Source: Novosphingobium silvae
Lineage (GTDB): Bacteria; Pseudomonadota; Alphaproteobacteria; Sphingomonadales; Sphingomonadaceae
Direction of reading: 5' to 3'
Assembly: GCF_009856825.1 (NCBI RefSeq)
Contig: NZ_WVTD01000001.1
Span: 525,418 to 589,417 of the forward strand
DNA length: 64,000 bases
The position numbers and the translations under genes were made by a program. Shown piece after piece: positions 1-8,308 of the stretch; the first letter of the stretch is position 1, and the number at the start of each line of letters is the position of its first letter. The notes below the pieces were generated by a model, which made no database searches, was not told where the DNA came from, and saw only the letters and a program-made list of their open reading frames with translations.

Positions 1-102
1 TAGCCCATGGTCGCCGCTCAAGGAACAGGCGCCGAGGCCCTGGACGGACGATCACGCGTCCATCCTCCCCTACGTGCGCTGGGACAGGCTGACAGGCACA
101 CC

Positions 103-666
103 ATGACTGCGACGCGCACCGACATCACCATCGCCGCCATCCACGGCAAGGCGCCGAAGATCCATTCCAGCGCCTTCATCGCGCCGGGCTGCCGGATCAT
201 CGGCGATGTCGAGATCGGCCCCGATGCCAGCATCTGGTACAACTGCGTGATCCGCGCCGATGTCCACCGCGTGGTGATCGGCGCGCGCACCAACATTCAG
301 GACGGCTCCATCGTCCATTGCGACAGCCCCAAGCCGTCCAACCCGGATGGCTTTCCCACCATCATCGGCGACGACGTGCTGATCGGCCACCTTGCCATGG
401 TGCATGGCTGCACGCTGGAGGACCGCGCCTTCGTGGGGCTTGGCGCGATCGTGATGGACGCGAGCTACATCGAGGCAGACGGAATGCTGGCGGCAGGTGC
501 GCAGCTCACCGGCAAGCGCATCGGCGCGCGCCAGCTCTGGATCGGGCGCCCCGCGAAGTACGTGCGCGATCTCGACGATGCGGCCATGGCAGCAAACCGC
601 GCGGGGGTCGCGGGCTATGTCGCCAACGGGCGCATGCATGCCGAGGCGCTGGGTCTCACGTCCTGA
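103..666 (+). CDS. Gamma carbonic anhydrase family hexapeptide-repeat protein
   Basis: A 187-residue left-handed beta-helix protein of the YrdA/CaiE/gamma-carbonic anhydrase type. Repeated hexapeptide turns such as IIGDVEIG, VIGARTNIQ and IIGDDVLIG run through the middle. The metal-binding histidines typical of the family are visible in the stretches DGSIVHCD and GHLAMVHG, so zinc binding and possibly CO2 hydration or acyl-transfer-like activity are plausible; the true substrate of such paralogues is often unknown. The frame is open further upstream to an ATG at 7, but family members begin near the MTATRTD start at 103, which I prefer although no good ribosome site precedes it. The stop overlaps the start of the following DUF167 gene, suggesting translational coupling. 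Confidence 0.85.
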   Translation: MTATRTDITIAAIHGKAPKIHSSAFIAPGCRIIGDVEIGPDASIWYNCVIRADVHRVVIGARTNIQDGSIVHCDSPKPSNPDGFPTIIGDDVLIGHLAMVHGCTLEDRAFVGLGAIVMDASYIEADGMLAAGAQLTGKRIGARQLWIGRPAKYVRDLDDAAMAANRAGVAGYVANGRMHAEALGLTS

Positions 667-944
667 TGGCGAGGGCAAGGACTGCGCTGCCGCCAGCAGA
701 GGCGCTGCGCAGCCTGGTCGATGCGGAAGGGCGGCTTGCGCTGCACGTCACGCCGGGCGCACGCATGCAGGCGCTGGAGATCGCGGACGGCCGCCTTTCG
801 GCCAAGGTCCGTGCCAAGCCGCAGGATGGCGAGGCGAACGACGCCGTTCGCGAACTCCTTGCACAGGCGCTTGGCCTCGCGCCTACGCGCGTCGTGCTCG
901 TGAAAGGCGCCACATCGCGCGAAAAGCAGTTCCGGATCGGCTAA
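666..944 (+). CDS. DUF167 (YggU-type) family protein
   Basis: A 92-residue protein of the DUF167/YggU family. The family hallmark is visible: a beta-strand LALHVTPGAR, then LSAKVRAKPQDGEAN followed by the helix and the closing VKGATSREKQFRI. Members are small basic-to-neutral proteins of unknown biochemical role, found across bacteria and archaea, often next to YggT-like or housekeeping genes. Here its ATG overlaps the TGA of the carbonic-anhydrase-like gene (TGATG), so the two are probably co-translated. Length is normal for the family and nothing is missing. Confidence 0.8.
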   Translation: MARARTALPPAEALRSLVDAEGRLALHVTPGARMQALEIADGRLSAKVRAKPQDGEANDAVRELLAQALGLAPTRVVLVKGATSREKQFRIG

Positions 945-999
945 GCCGCGTCGGTGGGGCAGGGCAGCGGCCTGGACACCGGTCTCGCAGCAGTGGCCC

Positions 1000-1413
1000 T
1001 CAGCGTGCCATCCCGCGCGCCAGCCTTGCCAGCGTGTCGCTCATGCTGGCCGCGATCAGCGAGGGCTGCGGCGCCACGTCGGCGATGGCGCGCTCCATGG
1101 CCTCGGCCCACTGGCCCGCAGTCTCGGCATCGATGGGCATGGCGCTATGCAGGCTCATCATGCAGCGCCCGGGGTTCTCCTCGAACCAGTCGCGCGGGCC
1201 GCCCGCCCAACCGGCCAGGAAGCGCGGCAACGAGGCACGCACCCGGGCGAGATCGGCCGCGTGCATGGCGCGAAGACGGGCATAGGCCGGATCGGTGTCC
1301 ATCAGGTCGTAGAACCGCGCCGCGATCGCCTCGAACACGGGCGCGCCGCCAAGGCGCTCGAACGGCGATGGCGCGCTGGCGGCTGGAGAAGCTTCGGACG
1401 GGGCGGACAACAT
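1000..1413 (-). CDS. Group II truncated haemoglobin
   Basis: A 137-residue 2-over-2 globin. Visible globin positions are the B10 tyrosine in RFYDLMD (Tyr35), the proximal F8 histidine in MSLHSAMPI (His89) and the G8 tryptophan in AGQWAEAM (Trp102) typical of group II. The FLAGWAGGP segment also matches the group II pattern. These cytoplasmic haem proteins bind O2 or NO and are usually linked to nitrosative or oxidative protection; the exact role here is not shown. The first 16 residues are an Ala/Ser/Pro-rich extension before the globin fold. It runs in the same direction as the ligase gene upstream, separated by a short gap that carries a parS-like palindrome. Confidence 0.82.
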   Translation of the reverse strand: MLSAPSEASPAASAPSPFERLGGAPVFEAIAARFYDLMDTDPAYARLRAMHAADLARVRASLPRFLAGWAGGPRDWFEENPGRCMMSLHSAMPIDAETAGQWAEAMERAIADVAPQPSLIAASMSDTLARLARGMAR

Positions 1414-1458
1414 CGATCTCCGGGGGCAGGCAGGTTCAGCTTACCCTTCTATCCAGGA

Positions 1459-1474
1459 TGTTTCACGTGGAACC
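1459..1474. other. parS-like ParB-binding palindrome (site 1)
   Basis: The 16-mer TGTTTCACGTGGAACC lies in the 71-base gap between the ligase and globin genes. It fits the near-universal chromosomal parS consensus TGTTNCACGTGNAACA with one mismatch at the last base. ParB binds parS to organise and segregate newly replicated origin regions. The identical 16-mer recurs at 15484 and a sister site lies at 8159. Confidence 0.75.
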
Positions 1475-1484
1475 TTGATCGGGG

Positions 1485-3092
1485 TCAATCGCGAATGAGG
1501 CCGCGCAGCGTCTCCAGACGGTCCGCCTCATGCGCCGGCTTGTCGGAGCGGATGCGGTTGATGCGCGGGAAGCGCATCGCCACGCCCGACTTGTGCCGCT
1601 TGCTCGCATGGACCGAATCGAACGCCACTTCGAAAACCAGCGTGCGGTCCGTCTCGCGCACCGGACCGAAGCGGTTGACGGTATGGTTGCGCACATAGCG
1701 GTCGAGCCACTTCAGCTCCTCGTCGGTGAAGCCGAAGTAGGCTTTGCCGACGGGAAGCAGCTCCGCGCCTTCATCGGGATTGCCGTCCCAGCAGCCGAAC
1801 GTATAGTCGGAATAGAAGGAGCTGCGCTTGCCGGAGCCGCGCTGGGCATACATCAGCACGCAGTCGATCAGCAGCGGATCGCGCTTCCACTTGTACCACA
1901 GGCCCGTCCTCCGGCCCGCGACATAGGGACTGTCGCGCCGCTTAAGCATGACGCCTTCGATCGCATCGTCGCGCGCGCGCTCGCGGATGGCGGAAAGCTC
2001 GGCGAAGTCGGCCGCCGGGATGACGGTGGAGAGGTCGAACCGGTCGGGCTCCAGGCGAGGGAGCAGGGCCTCCAGCGCCGCGCGCCGCACGGTCCATGGC
2101 AGGGCGCGCAGGTCCTCGCCTTCCAGGATGAGTACGTCGTAAAGGCGCACGAAGGCGGGATATTCCTCGCGCATCTTGCGGCTGACGGTCTTGCGGCCGA
2201 GCCGCTGTTGCAGGGCATTGAAGCTGGCAGCACCGCCCTGCGTGCGCTCATTCGCCTCGCCGCCCTGGTGGACGCCGCGCACCAGCAGTTCGCCGTCGAG
2301 CACGGCGTCGATGTGCAAGGCTTCGGCAATCTCGGGGAAAGTGCCGGAAATGTCGTCGCCCGAACGCGAGTAGACGCGGGTCTCTCCACCGGCGCGCACC
2401 ACCTGCACGCGGATGCCGTCCCACTTCCATTCGGCGGCATAGTCGGCAAGGTCGACCTGCGTCTCCTCCAGCCCGTGCGCCAGCATGAAGGGGCGGAACA
2501 GCGGCAGGTCCTCGCTGCTCGGCGGCTCCGCGCCATGCGCCGCCCAGTCGAACAGCGCAGAGTAGGGCGGCGACTGGCCGTGCCAGTGCTCCTCGACGTC
2601 TTCCACCGCGACATCGAAGGCCTGCGCGAACGCGGTCTTGGCAAGCCGCGCCGAGATGCCGATGCGCATCGCGCCCGTCGCCATCTTGAGCAGGGCATAG
2701 CGCCCGTTCGCATCGAGCCTGTCGAGCAGGCGGGGCAGCTCCGTCATGACGTTCGCGCGGGTCATGCGTGAAAGCGCGTCCACCGCCTGTGACACCGTGG
2801 GCGGGGAAGGGGCCTCGGCGGGTTCGGGCCAGAGCAGGCTGGCGGTCTCCGCCGAATCGCCTACGTAGTCACGGCTCAGTGTCCAGAGCACCGGGTCGAT
2901 GCGTTCGGTCAGGAGGTTGCGGATGGTGGAGCTCTTGACCGCCGGGAAGTCCAGCCCGTCGGTCAGCGCCGCCAGCGCCCAGCCCCGGTCGGGATCGGGC
3001 GTTTCGCGCAGGTAGTCGGCCAGGAGCTTGAGCTTGGCGTTACGGCTGCGGGTATAGACCAGCGCGTCCAGCAGGGCGGCGAAATCCTCCAT
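1485..3092 (-). CDS. ATP-dependent DNA ligase (bacterial ligase-associated repair type)
   Basis: A 535-residue ATP-dependent DNA ligase, additional to the usual NAD+-dependent LigA. The adenylation motif K-x-D-G-x-R is present as EWKWDGIR with the nucleophile at Lys223. It is preceded by an N-terminal DNA-binding region and followed by nucleotidyl-transferase motifs (DGELLVRG, GVMLKRRDSPY, WYKWKRD) and an OB-fold. This is the stand-alone ligase family often encoded with a metallo-beta-lactamase-fold exonuclease, a DEXH helicase and the PdeM phosphoesterase in a presumed DNA damage response module. The exonuclease lies directly upstream on the same strand with a 54-base gap, but the helicase and PdeM are not downstream. 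Start ATG at 3092. Confidence 0.9.
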   Translation of the reverse strand: MEDFAALLDALVYTRSRNAKLKLLADYLRETPDPDRGWALAALTDGLDFPAVKSSTIRNLLTERIDPVLWTLSRDYVGDSAETASLLWPEPAEAPSPPTVSQAVDALSRMTRANVMTELPRLLDRLDANGRYALLKMATGAMRIGISARLAKTAFAQAFDVAVEDVEEHWHGQSPPYSALFDWAAHGAEPPSSEDLPLFRPFMLAHGLEETQVDLADYAAEWKWDGIRVQVVRAGGETRVYSRSGDDISGTFPEIAEALHIDAVLDGELLVRGVHQGGEANERTQGGAASFNALQQRLGRKTVSRKMREEYPAFVRLYDVLILEGEDLRALPWTVRRAALEALLPRLEPDRFDLSTVIPAADFAELSAIRERARDDAIEGVMLKRRDSPYVAGRRTGLWYKWKRDPLLIDCVLMYAQRGSGKRSSFYSDYTFGCWDGNPDEGAELLPVGKAYFGFTDEELKWLDRYVRNHTVNRFGPVRETDRTLVFEVAFDSVHASKRHKSGVAMRFPRINRIRSDKPAHEADRLETLRGLIRD

Positions 3093-3146
3093 CAGCGGAC
3101 GGCACCGGATAAGTACCGATGCCGGGCGCCGTCGTGGTCAGCGGCC

Positions 3147-4151
3147 TCAATCATCCTCGTCCTCATATCCCACGAGAGCCAGTGCCCGGGCCCGCCGCTG
3201 GTTGAGCTGGCACCAGCGCAGCATCGCTTCCTCGCGGCCATGGGTGATCCACGTCTCCGCCGGGTTCACATCCTGCACGGTGCGGGTCAGCTCGTCCCAG
3301 TCCGCGTGGTCGGATATGATCAGCGGCAGTTCCACCATGCGCTGGCGGGCGCGCTGCCGCACCTGCATCCAGCCCGAGGCCATGGCGGTGATCGGCTCGG
3401 GCAGGCGGCGGCTCCAGCGATCGTTGAGCGCGGACGGCGGAGCGACGATCACGCTGCCCGCCAGATCCTCGCGCCGTGCGTCGGACACAAGGCGCAGGTC
3501 GCCAAGCGCGATGCCCCAATCCTCGTAGAGCCGGCACATGCGCTCCATCGCACCGTGGAGCCAGATGGTGTCGTGGTGCCCGGCGCGGCGAAGCTCGGCA
3601 ATCAGCCGCTGCGCCTTGCCGAGCGCATAGGCGCCCACCAGCACGCAGCGCTCCGGGTTGGCCGCAAGGGCGGCAAGCAGCTTGGCGATCTCCTGCTCCA
3701 CGGGTGGGTGGCGGAAGACGGGGAGGCCGAAAGTGGCTTCGGTGACGAGGACGTCGCAGGGCGTTACTTCGAAAGGAGGGCAGGTGGGATCGGCGCGGCG
3801 CTTGAAATCGCCGGTGACGATGATCCGCTCGCCGGCGTGTTCGAGCAGGATCTGCGCGGAACCCAGGACATGGCCAGCGGGAATCCACGTGGCGTGGACG
3901 CCGCCCGCCAGCGCGATCCGCTCGCCATAAGGCACCGGCACCGCGCCGTCCTCGGTGGCATAGCGCAGCTTCATGATCGCCAGCGTCTCGGGCGTGGCGA
4001 AAGTCTCGCCGTGGCCGCCGCGCGCGTGGTCGGCATGGCCGTGAGTGACGAGCGCGCGGTCGACAGGGCGGGCGGGATCGATCCAGCAGTCCGCCGGGAC
4101 GACATGGATTCCCCAGGGCTCGGGTCTGATCCAGGAGAATTCACGGGCCAT
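3147..4151 (-). CDS. Ligase-associated DNA damage response exonuclease (MBL fold)
   Basis: A 334-residue metallo-beta-lactamase-fold nuclease of the ligase-associated class, related to the beta-CASP/SNM1 group. The metal-binding motif H-x-H-x-D-H is seen as HGHADH (residues 37-42). Further metal or catalytic elements are GDFKRR and, near the end, SDHADWDE and THGREE. Such proteins are thought to process DNA ends before ligation; here it precedes the ATP-dependent ligase gene on the same strand. The ATG at 4151 has no Shine-Dalgarno sequence, and a strong hairpin ends about 10 bases upstream, so initiation is unusual: leaderless or read-through expression are possible explanations. Confidence 0.87.
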   Translation of the reverse strand: MAREFSWIRPEPWGIHVVPADCWIDPARPVDRALVTHGHADHARGGHGETFATPETLAIMKLRYATEDGAVPVPYGERIALAGGVHATWIPAGHVLGSAQILLEHAGERIIVTGDFKRRADPTCPPFEVTPCDVLVTEATFGLPVFRHPPVEQEIAKLLAALAANPERCVLVGAYALGKAQRLIAELRRAGHHDTIWLHGAMERMCRLYEDWGIALGDLRLVSDARREDLAGSVIVAPPSALNDRWSRRLPEPITAMASGWMQVRQRARQRMVELPLIISDHADWDELTRTVQDVNPAETWITHGREEAMLRWCQLNQRRARALALVGYEDEDD

Positions 4152-4157
4152 GGATGA

Positions 4158-4192
4158 GAAAAGGGCCGGGAACCGCGTGGTTCCCGGCCCTT
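4158..4192 (-). terminator. Strong hairpin terminator after clpA
   Basis: A perfect 14-base-pair inverted repeat (AAGGGCCGGGAACC, loop GCGT, then its complement) occupies 4161-4192. Read on the minus strand it is followed by a T-rich TTTTCT stretch, the layout of an intrinsic terminator for clpA. It ends within about 10 bases of the exonuclease start codon at 4151. Confidence 0.8.
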
Positions 4193-4247
4193 GTCGATGG
4201 GTCAGCTTCGATCAGGGTTGTACCTGCCGGGCGGGCAGGCGCCCGCG

Positions 4248-6620
4248 TCAGTCGTCCGAGCTGGTCTCCGGCTGGTTGCCGGGCTTGCGGGCCGTGCGGG
4301 CAGGTGCCTTGCGCGCTTTGGACACGCGCGGGGCCGAAGGCGTCAGCTCGAAATTGAGCCCATCGTCCTTCACCGAGACGTGAACCTCGCCGCCGTGCGC
4401 GAGCTTGCCGAAGAGGAGTTCCTCGGCGAGCGGCTGCTTGACCTTCTCCTGAATGACGCGGCCCATCGGACGCGCACCGTAGAGCTTGTCGTAGCCGCGG
4501 TCGCCCAGCCAGGTCCGCGCGTCCGAATCGAACTGGATGTGGACGTTCTGGTCGGCCAGCTGCAGTTCGAGCTGGAGGATGAACTTGTCCACCACCCGGC
4601 TGATCGTGTCCTTGGCAAGGTAGGCGAAGGGCACGATGGCATCGAGGCGGTTGCGGAATTCGGGCGTGAACATCTGCTTCACCGCTTCTTCGCCAGCGTC
4701 CGCCTTCGACGTGTCGCCAAAGCCGATGCCCTGCCTTGCCATGTCCGACGCGCCCGCGTTGGTGGTCATGATCAGGACCACGTTGCGGAAGTCCACGGTC
4801 TTGCCGTGGTGGTCGGTCAGGCGGCCGTTGTCCATCACCTGCAGCAGGATGTTGAACAGGTCGGGATGCGCCTTCTCGATCTCGTCGAGCAGGAGGACGC
4901 AGTGCGGGTTCTGGTCGATCGCATCGGTCAGGAGGCCGCCCTGGTCGAAGCCAACATAGCCCGGAGGCGCGCCGATCAGGCGGCTGACCGAATGACGCTC
5001 CATGTATTCCGACATGTCGAAGCGCTTGAGCTCGATGCCCATGATCTGGGCGAGCTGGCGCGCGACCTCGGTTTTGCCGACGCCCGTGGGGCCGGAGAAC
5101 AGGAACGAGCCGATCGGCTTGTCCGGATCGCGAAGTCCGGCGCGGCTGAGCTTCATGGCGGTGGAAAGGACGGTGATCGCCTTGTCCTGCCCGAACACCA
5201 CGCGCTTCAGGTCACGCTCAAGGTTCTCCAGCGCCTTCTTGTCGTCCGAAGAGACGGACTTGGGCGGGATGCGCGCCATTGTGGCGATCACCTGCTCGAT
5301 CTCGCGCGCGGTGATCGTCTTCTTGCGGCGGCTGGGCGGCACCAGCATCTGCATCGCGCCCACTTCGTCGATCACGTCGATCGCCTTGTCGGGCAGCTTG
5401 CGGTCGTTGATGTAGCGCGCCGAAAGCTCCACCGCGGTCTTGATCGCGTCGGGCGTATACTTGACCTTGTGGTGCTCCTCGAAGGCGGTGCGCAGGCCCT
5501 TGAGGATCTTGATCGTATCCTCGACCGTGGGCTCGTTCACGTCGATCTTCTGGAACCGGCGCAGCAGGGCGCGGTCCTTCTCGAAGTGGTTGCGGAACTC
5601 CTTGTAGGTGGTCGAGCCGATGCAGCGGATCGTCCCGCCCGAAAGCGCGGGCTTGAGGAGGTTCGATGCGTCCATCGCGCCGCCGCTGGTCGCGCCGGCC
5701 CCGATCACGGTGTGGATCTCGTCGATGAACAGCACCGCGTGCGGCATCTTCTCCAACTCGGAGACGACCTGCTTCAGGCGTTCCTCAAAGTCGCCGCGAT
5801 AGCGCGTGCCCGCCAGCAGCGAGCCCATGTCGAGCGAATAGATCACCGCCTCGGCCAGCACCTCGGGCACTTCGCCTTCGACGATCTTGCGGGCAAGGCC
5901 CTCGGCGATGGCGGTCTTGCCCACGCCCGGATCACCCACGTAGAGCGGGTTGTTCTTGGAGCGGCGGCACAGGATCTGGATCGTGCGGTCCACTTCGGGG
6001 CCGCGCCCGATCAGCGGGTCGACCTTGCCGTTCAGCGCCTTCTCGTTGAGATTGACGGTGAACTGGTCGAGCGCGGAATCCTTCTTGTTGCCGGCGGCGG
6101 CCTTGGCCTCGTTCTTGTCCTCGGGCGTGGGAGTGCTGTCGTCCGCCGCGCCCTTCGGGCCGCGCTCCTCGACGCGCTTGCCGCCCTTGCCGATGCCGTG
6201 GCTGATATAGCTGACCGCGTCGAGCCGGCTCATGTCCTGCTGCTGCAGGAAGTAGACCGCATAGCTGTCGCGCTCGGAGAACAGGGCGACGAGCACGTTG
6301 GCGCCGGTCACCGTGTCCTTGCCCGAGGACTGGACATGCAGGATCGCGCGCTGGATCACGCGCTGGAAGCCCGCGGTCGGGGCGGGGTCGCCCTTTTCCT
6401 CGGTCTTGAGCGACTGGTATTCCTGATCGAGGTACTGGCGCACCACGTCGCCCAGATCACCCAGGTCCACGCCGCAAGCCTGCATGACCTGGGCCGCGTC
6501 GGTGTCGTCGATCAGCGCGAGCAGCAGGTGCTCGAGCGTCGCGTACTCGTGGCTGCGCTCAGACGCGTGAGACAGAGCCGAGTGCAGGGTCTTTTCAAGG
6601 CTTTGGGCGAAACTGGGCAT
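4248..6620 (-). CDS. clpA: ATP-dependent Clp protease ATP-binding subunit ClpA
   Basis: A 790-residue AAA+ unfoldase that feeds substrates to ClpP. An N-terminal Clp_N double repeat (about residues 1-140) is followed by a linker rich in Lys/Glu/Asp/Ala. The first ATPase has Walker A GDPGVGKT near residue 229 and Walker B LFIDEIH near 297. The second has GPTGVGKT near 510 and LLLDEIEKAHPD downstream. The ClpA-type IGAPPGYVG pore and helix region is present and no ClpB middle domain is seen. The C-terminus carries a basic then acidic tail. The adaptor gene clpS, often just upstream of clpA in alphaproteobacteria, is not adjacent here. Confidence 0.95.
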   Translation of the reverse strand: MPSFAQSLEKTLHSALSHASERSHEYATLEHLLLALIDDTDAAQVMQACGVDLGDLGDVVRQYLDQEYQSLKTEEKGDPAPTAGFQRVIQRAILHVQSSGKDTVTGANVLVALFSERDSYAVYFLQQQDMSRLDAVSYISHGIGKGGKRVEERGPKGAADDSTPTPEDKNEAKAAAGNKKDSALDQFTVNLNEKALNGKVDPLIGRGPEVDRTIQILCRRSKNNPLYVGDPGVGKTAIAEGLARKIVEGEVPEVLAEAVIYSLDMGSLLAGTRYRGDFEERLKQVVSELEKMPHAVLFIDEIHTVIGAGATSGGAMDASNLLKPALSGGTIRCIGSTTYKEFRNHFEKDRALLRRFQKIDVNEPTVEDTIKILKGLRTAFEEHHKVKYTPDAIKTAVELSARYINDRKLPDKAIDVIDEVGAMQMLVPPSRRKKTITAREIEQVIATMARIPPKSVSSDDKKALENLERDLKRVVFGQDKAITVLSTAMKLSRAGLRDPDKPIGSFLFSGPTGVGKTEVARQLAQIMGIELKRFDMSEYMERHSVSRLIGAPPGYVGFDQGGLLTDAIDQNPHCVLLLDEIEKAHPDLFNILLQVMDNGRLTDHHGKTVDFRNVVLIMTTNAGASDMARQGIGFGDTSKADAGEEAVKQMFTPEFRNRLDAIVPFAYLAKDTISRVVDKFILQLELQLADQNVHIQFDSDARTWLGDRGYDKLYGARPMGRVIQEKVKQPLAEELLFGKLAHGGEVHVSVKDDGLNFELTPSAPRVSKARKAPARTARKPGNQPETSSDD

Positions 6621-6782
6621 TTAAGCGACCTTCATTTCGAGGGACGACTCTCCTTGCGGGGGAGCTTGGCGGGCTAGAGGTTTCAGCGACGATATAGGAA
6701 CGATCAGGACCGTTGCGAGGTTGCCGCCAATTGCCCCCGCATCGGAGCCTTGTGACAAGGCCGGGTGGCAAGGCTGGCGCCT

Positions 6783-7001
6783 TCAAGATGATCGCGGCCT
6801 GAACAGCGCGTCGGCGGCGAGCCGGTGGGCCGAGGACTTGTTTCTATGGGCGCGGACCCGTTCGATCTCGGCTTCCAGAAGGGCGATGCGTGCGTCGCAT
6901 TCGTCCAGCGAATAGCGCTCCAGGCTTTCGCTGGCGAGGAGGCTGGCAGCGCCGAAGTCTCCTTCGACAAGCCGCCGCCGCGGTCGATCGTCGTCGTCCA
7001 T
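6783..7001 (-). CDS. DUF1192 family small protein
   Basis: A 72-residue protein with an acidic MDDDDRPRRR start followed by a helical segment of the form LDECDARIALLEAEIERVRAHR. This matches the alphaproteobacterial DUF1192 family: short proteins with a single coiled-coil-like helix and no known function. It lies upstream of clpA on the same strand and is divergent from the quinone oxidoreductase gene. Length and order of motifs fit the family, and no transmembrane segment is visible. Confidence 0.75.
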   Translation of the reverse strand: MDDDDRPRRRLVEGDFGAASLLASESLERYSLDECDARIALLEAEIERVRAHRNKSSAHRLAADALFRPRSS

Positions 7002-7088
7002 TGCAAAGCAGCATCGGACGGTATCCCCTGGCTGTCAATGGGGCGAAAGGTGTTCCCCGTAGCCGCTTGCTGTGGCAACACACCCCCG

Positions 7089-8105
7089 ATGTCAGCTGAC
7101 GCCGCGCCTGCGAATCCGCCCGCTACTATGACTGCTATGGGCTATGACGAGCCCGGTGGGCCCGAAGTGCTCCGCGCAGAGACGCTCGACGTGCCGGTGC
7201 CGGGGCGCGGCGAAGTGCTGGTCAAAGTGGCCTTCGCCGGCGTCAACCGGCCCGATGTCGTGCAGCGGCAGGGCAACTATCCGCCGCCGCCCGGTGCCTC
7301 GCCTATTCCCGGGCTGGAGATCTCGGGCACTGTCGCGGCCGTGGGCGAAGGCGTGGACGGCATTGCCGTGGGCGAGCGCGTCTGCGCGCTGGTCGCGGGC
7401 GGAGGCTATGCGCAATATTGTATCGCCGATGCCGGGCACTGCCTGCAGGTGCCCGCCGGGCTCGCCATGGACGAGGCGGCGGCGCTGCCTGAGACGCTCT
7501 TCACCGTCTGGCACAACGTTTTCGAGCGCTGCTGCGCGCGCGAGGGAGAGACGCTGCTGGTGCATGGCGGCACCAGCGGGATCGGCACGATGGCGACGAT
7601 GCTGGGGCGCGCCTTCGGGCTGACGGTGATCGTCACCTGCGGCTCGCCCGACAAGTGCGCCGCCGCACTTGGTATCGGCGCCCACCACGCGATCGACTAC
7701 AAGGCCACCGATTTCGTGGAGGAAGTGGCCCGGATCACCGAAGGGCGGGGAGTGGACCTCGTGCTCGACATGGTGGCGGGAAGCTATGTCCCGCGCAACC
7801 TGAAGTGCCTTGCGCCCGAAGGCCGGCATGTGACCATCGCGGTGCAGGGCGGGACCAGGGCCGAGATCAACATGGCGGTGGTCATGTCGCGGCGCTACAC
7901 GCTCACCGGCTCCACGCTGCGGCCGCGCTCGGCCCAGTTCAAGACGCTGCTGGCGCAGGAGATTCGCGACAACGCCTGGCCGCTCGTCGCCGAAGGGGCG
8001 CTGCGGCCGGTGATGGATACGCGCTTTCCACTGGCAGAGGCCGCCGCCGCGCACGCGCGGATGGAAGCGGGCGACCACATCGGCAAGATCGTGCTCGAGA
8101 CCTGA
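7089..8105 (+). CDS. NAD(P)H quinone oxidoreductase, PIG3/zeta-crystallin family
   Basis: A 338-residue zinc-independent medium-chain dehydrogenase/reductase. The N-terminal GroES-like domain contains GRGEVLVKVAFAGVNRPDVVQRQG and PIPGLEISGTV. The NAD(P)-binding Rossmann segment is VHGGTSGIGTMATMLGRAFG, and C-terminal residues follow the quinone oxidoreductase/PIG3 pattern (SRRYTLTGSTLRPRS). It probably reduces quinones or enones with NADPH in the cytoplasm. ATG codons at 7089 and 7128 are both possible; homologues usually start close to MTAMGYDEPGG (7128), so the first 13 residues are uncertain. No clear ribosome site helps decide. Confidence 0.88.
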   Translation: MSADAAPANPPATMTAMGYDEPGGPEVLRAETLDVPVPGRGEVLVKVAFAGVNRPDVVQRQGNYPPPPGASPIPGLEISGTVAAVGEGVDGIAVGERVCALVAGGGYAQYCIADAGHCLQVPAGLAMDEAAALPETLFTVWHNVFERCCAREGETLLVHGGTSGIGTMATMLGRAFGLTVIVTCGSPDKCAAALGIGAHHAIDYKATDFVEEVARITEGRGVDLVLDMVAGSYVPRNLKCLAPEGRHVTIAVQGGTRAEINMAVVMSRRYTLTGSTLRPRSAQFKTLLAQEIRDNAWPLVAEGALRPVMDTRFPLAEAAAAHARMEAGDHIGKIVLET

Positions 8106-8158
8106 GGCGGTCCAAAGCCGAAGACCGCAAAGCCGGCGCGCGCCTGCGGCAGCGAAAA

Positions 8159-8174
8159 GGTTCCACGTGGAACG
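8159..8174. other. parS-like ParB-binding palindrome (site 2)
   Basis: The 16-mer GGTTCCACGTGGAACG contains a perfect 14-bp palindrome GTTCCACGTGGAAC. It lies in the gap between the quinone oxidoreductase gene and trcR. The core matches the conserved parS sequence with both outermost bases diverged. It is about 6.7 kb from site 1 and 7.3 kb from site 3. Confidence 0.75.
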
Positions 8175-8308
8175 TCGCGGCGGGGCTGCGGTGAAGTGCC
8201 GCGATTTTCGAGCCTTTTACTTGCCGAATCCGCGAAGATCGCCTAGATCGACCCGGTTCGGCCGCTCCGCAAGGGGTGGCCCTTATTGTTTCCGCCGGAG
8301 ATAGAGAC

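Noticed and set aside
4191..6677. An 828-codon open frame on the plus strand opposite clpA
   Set aside because: It is the antisense shadow of clpA, a common effect of high GC; the translation has no family features while the minus strand encodes a full ClpA.
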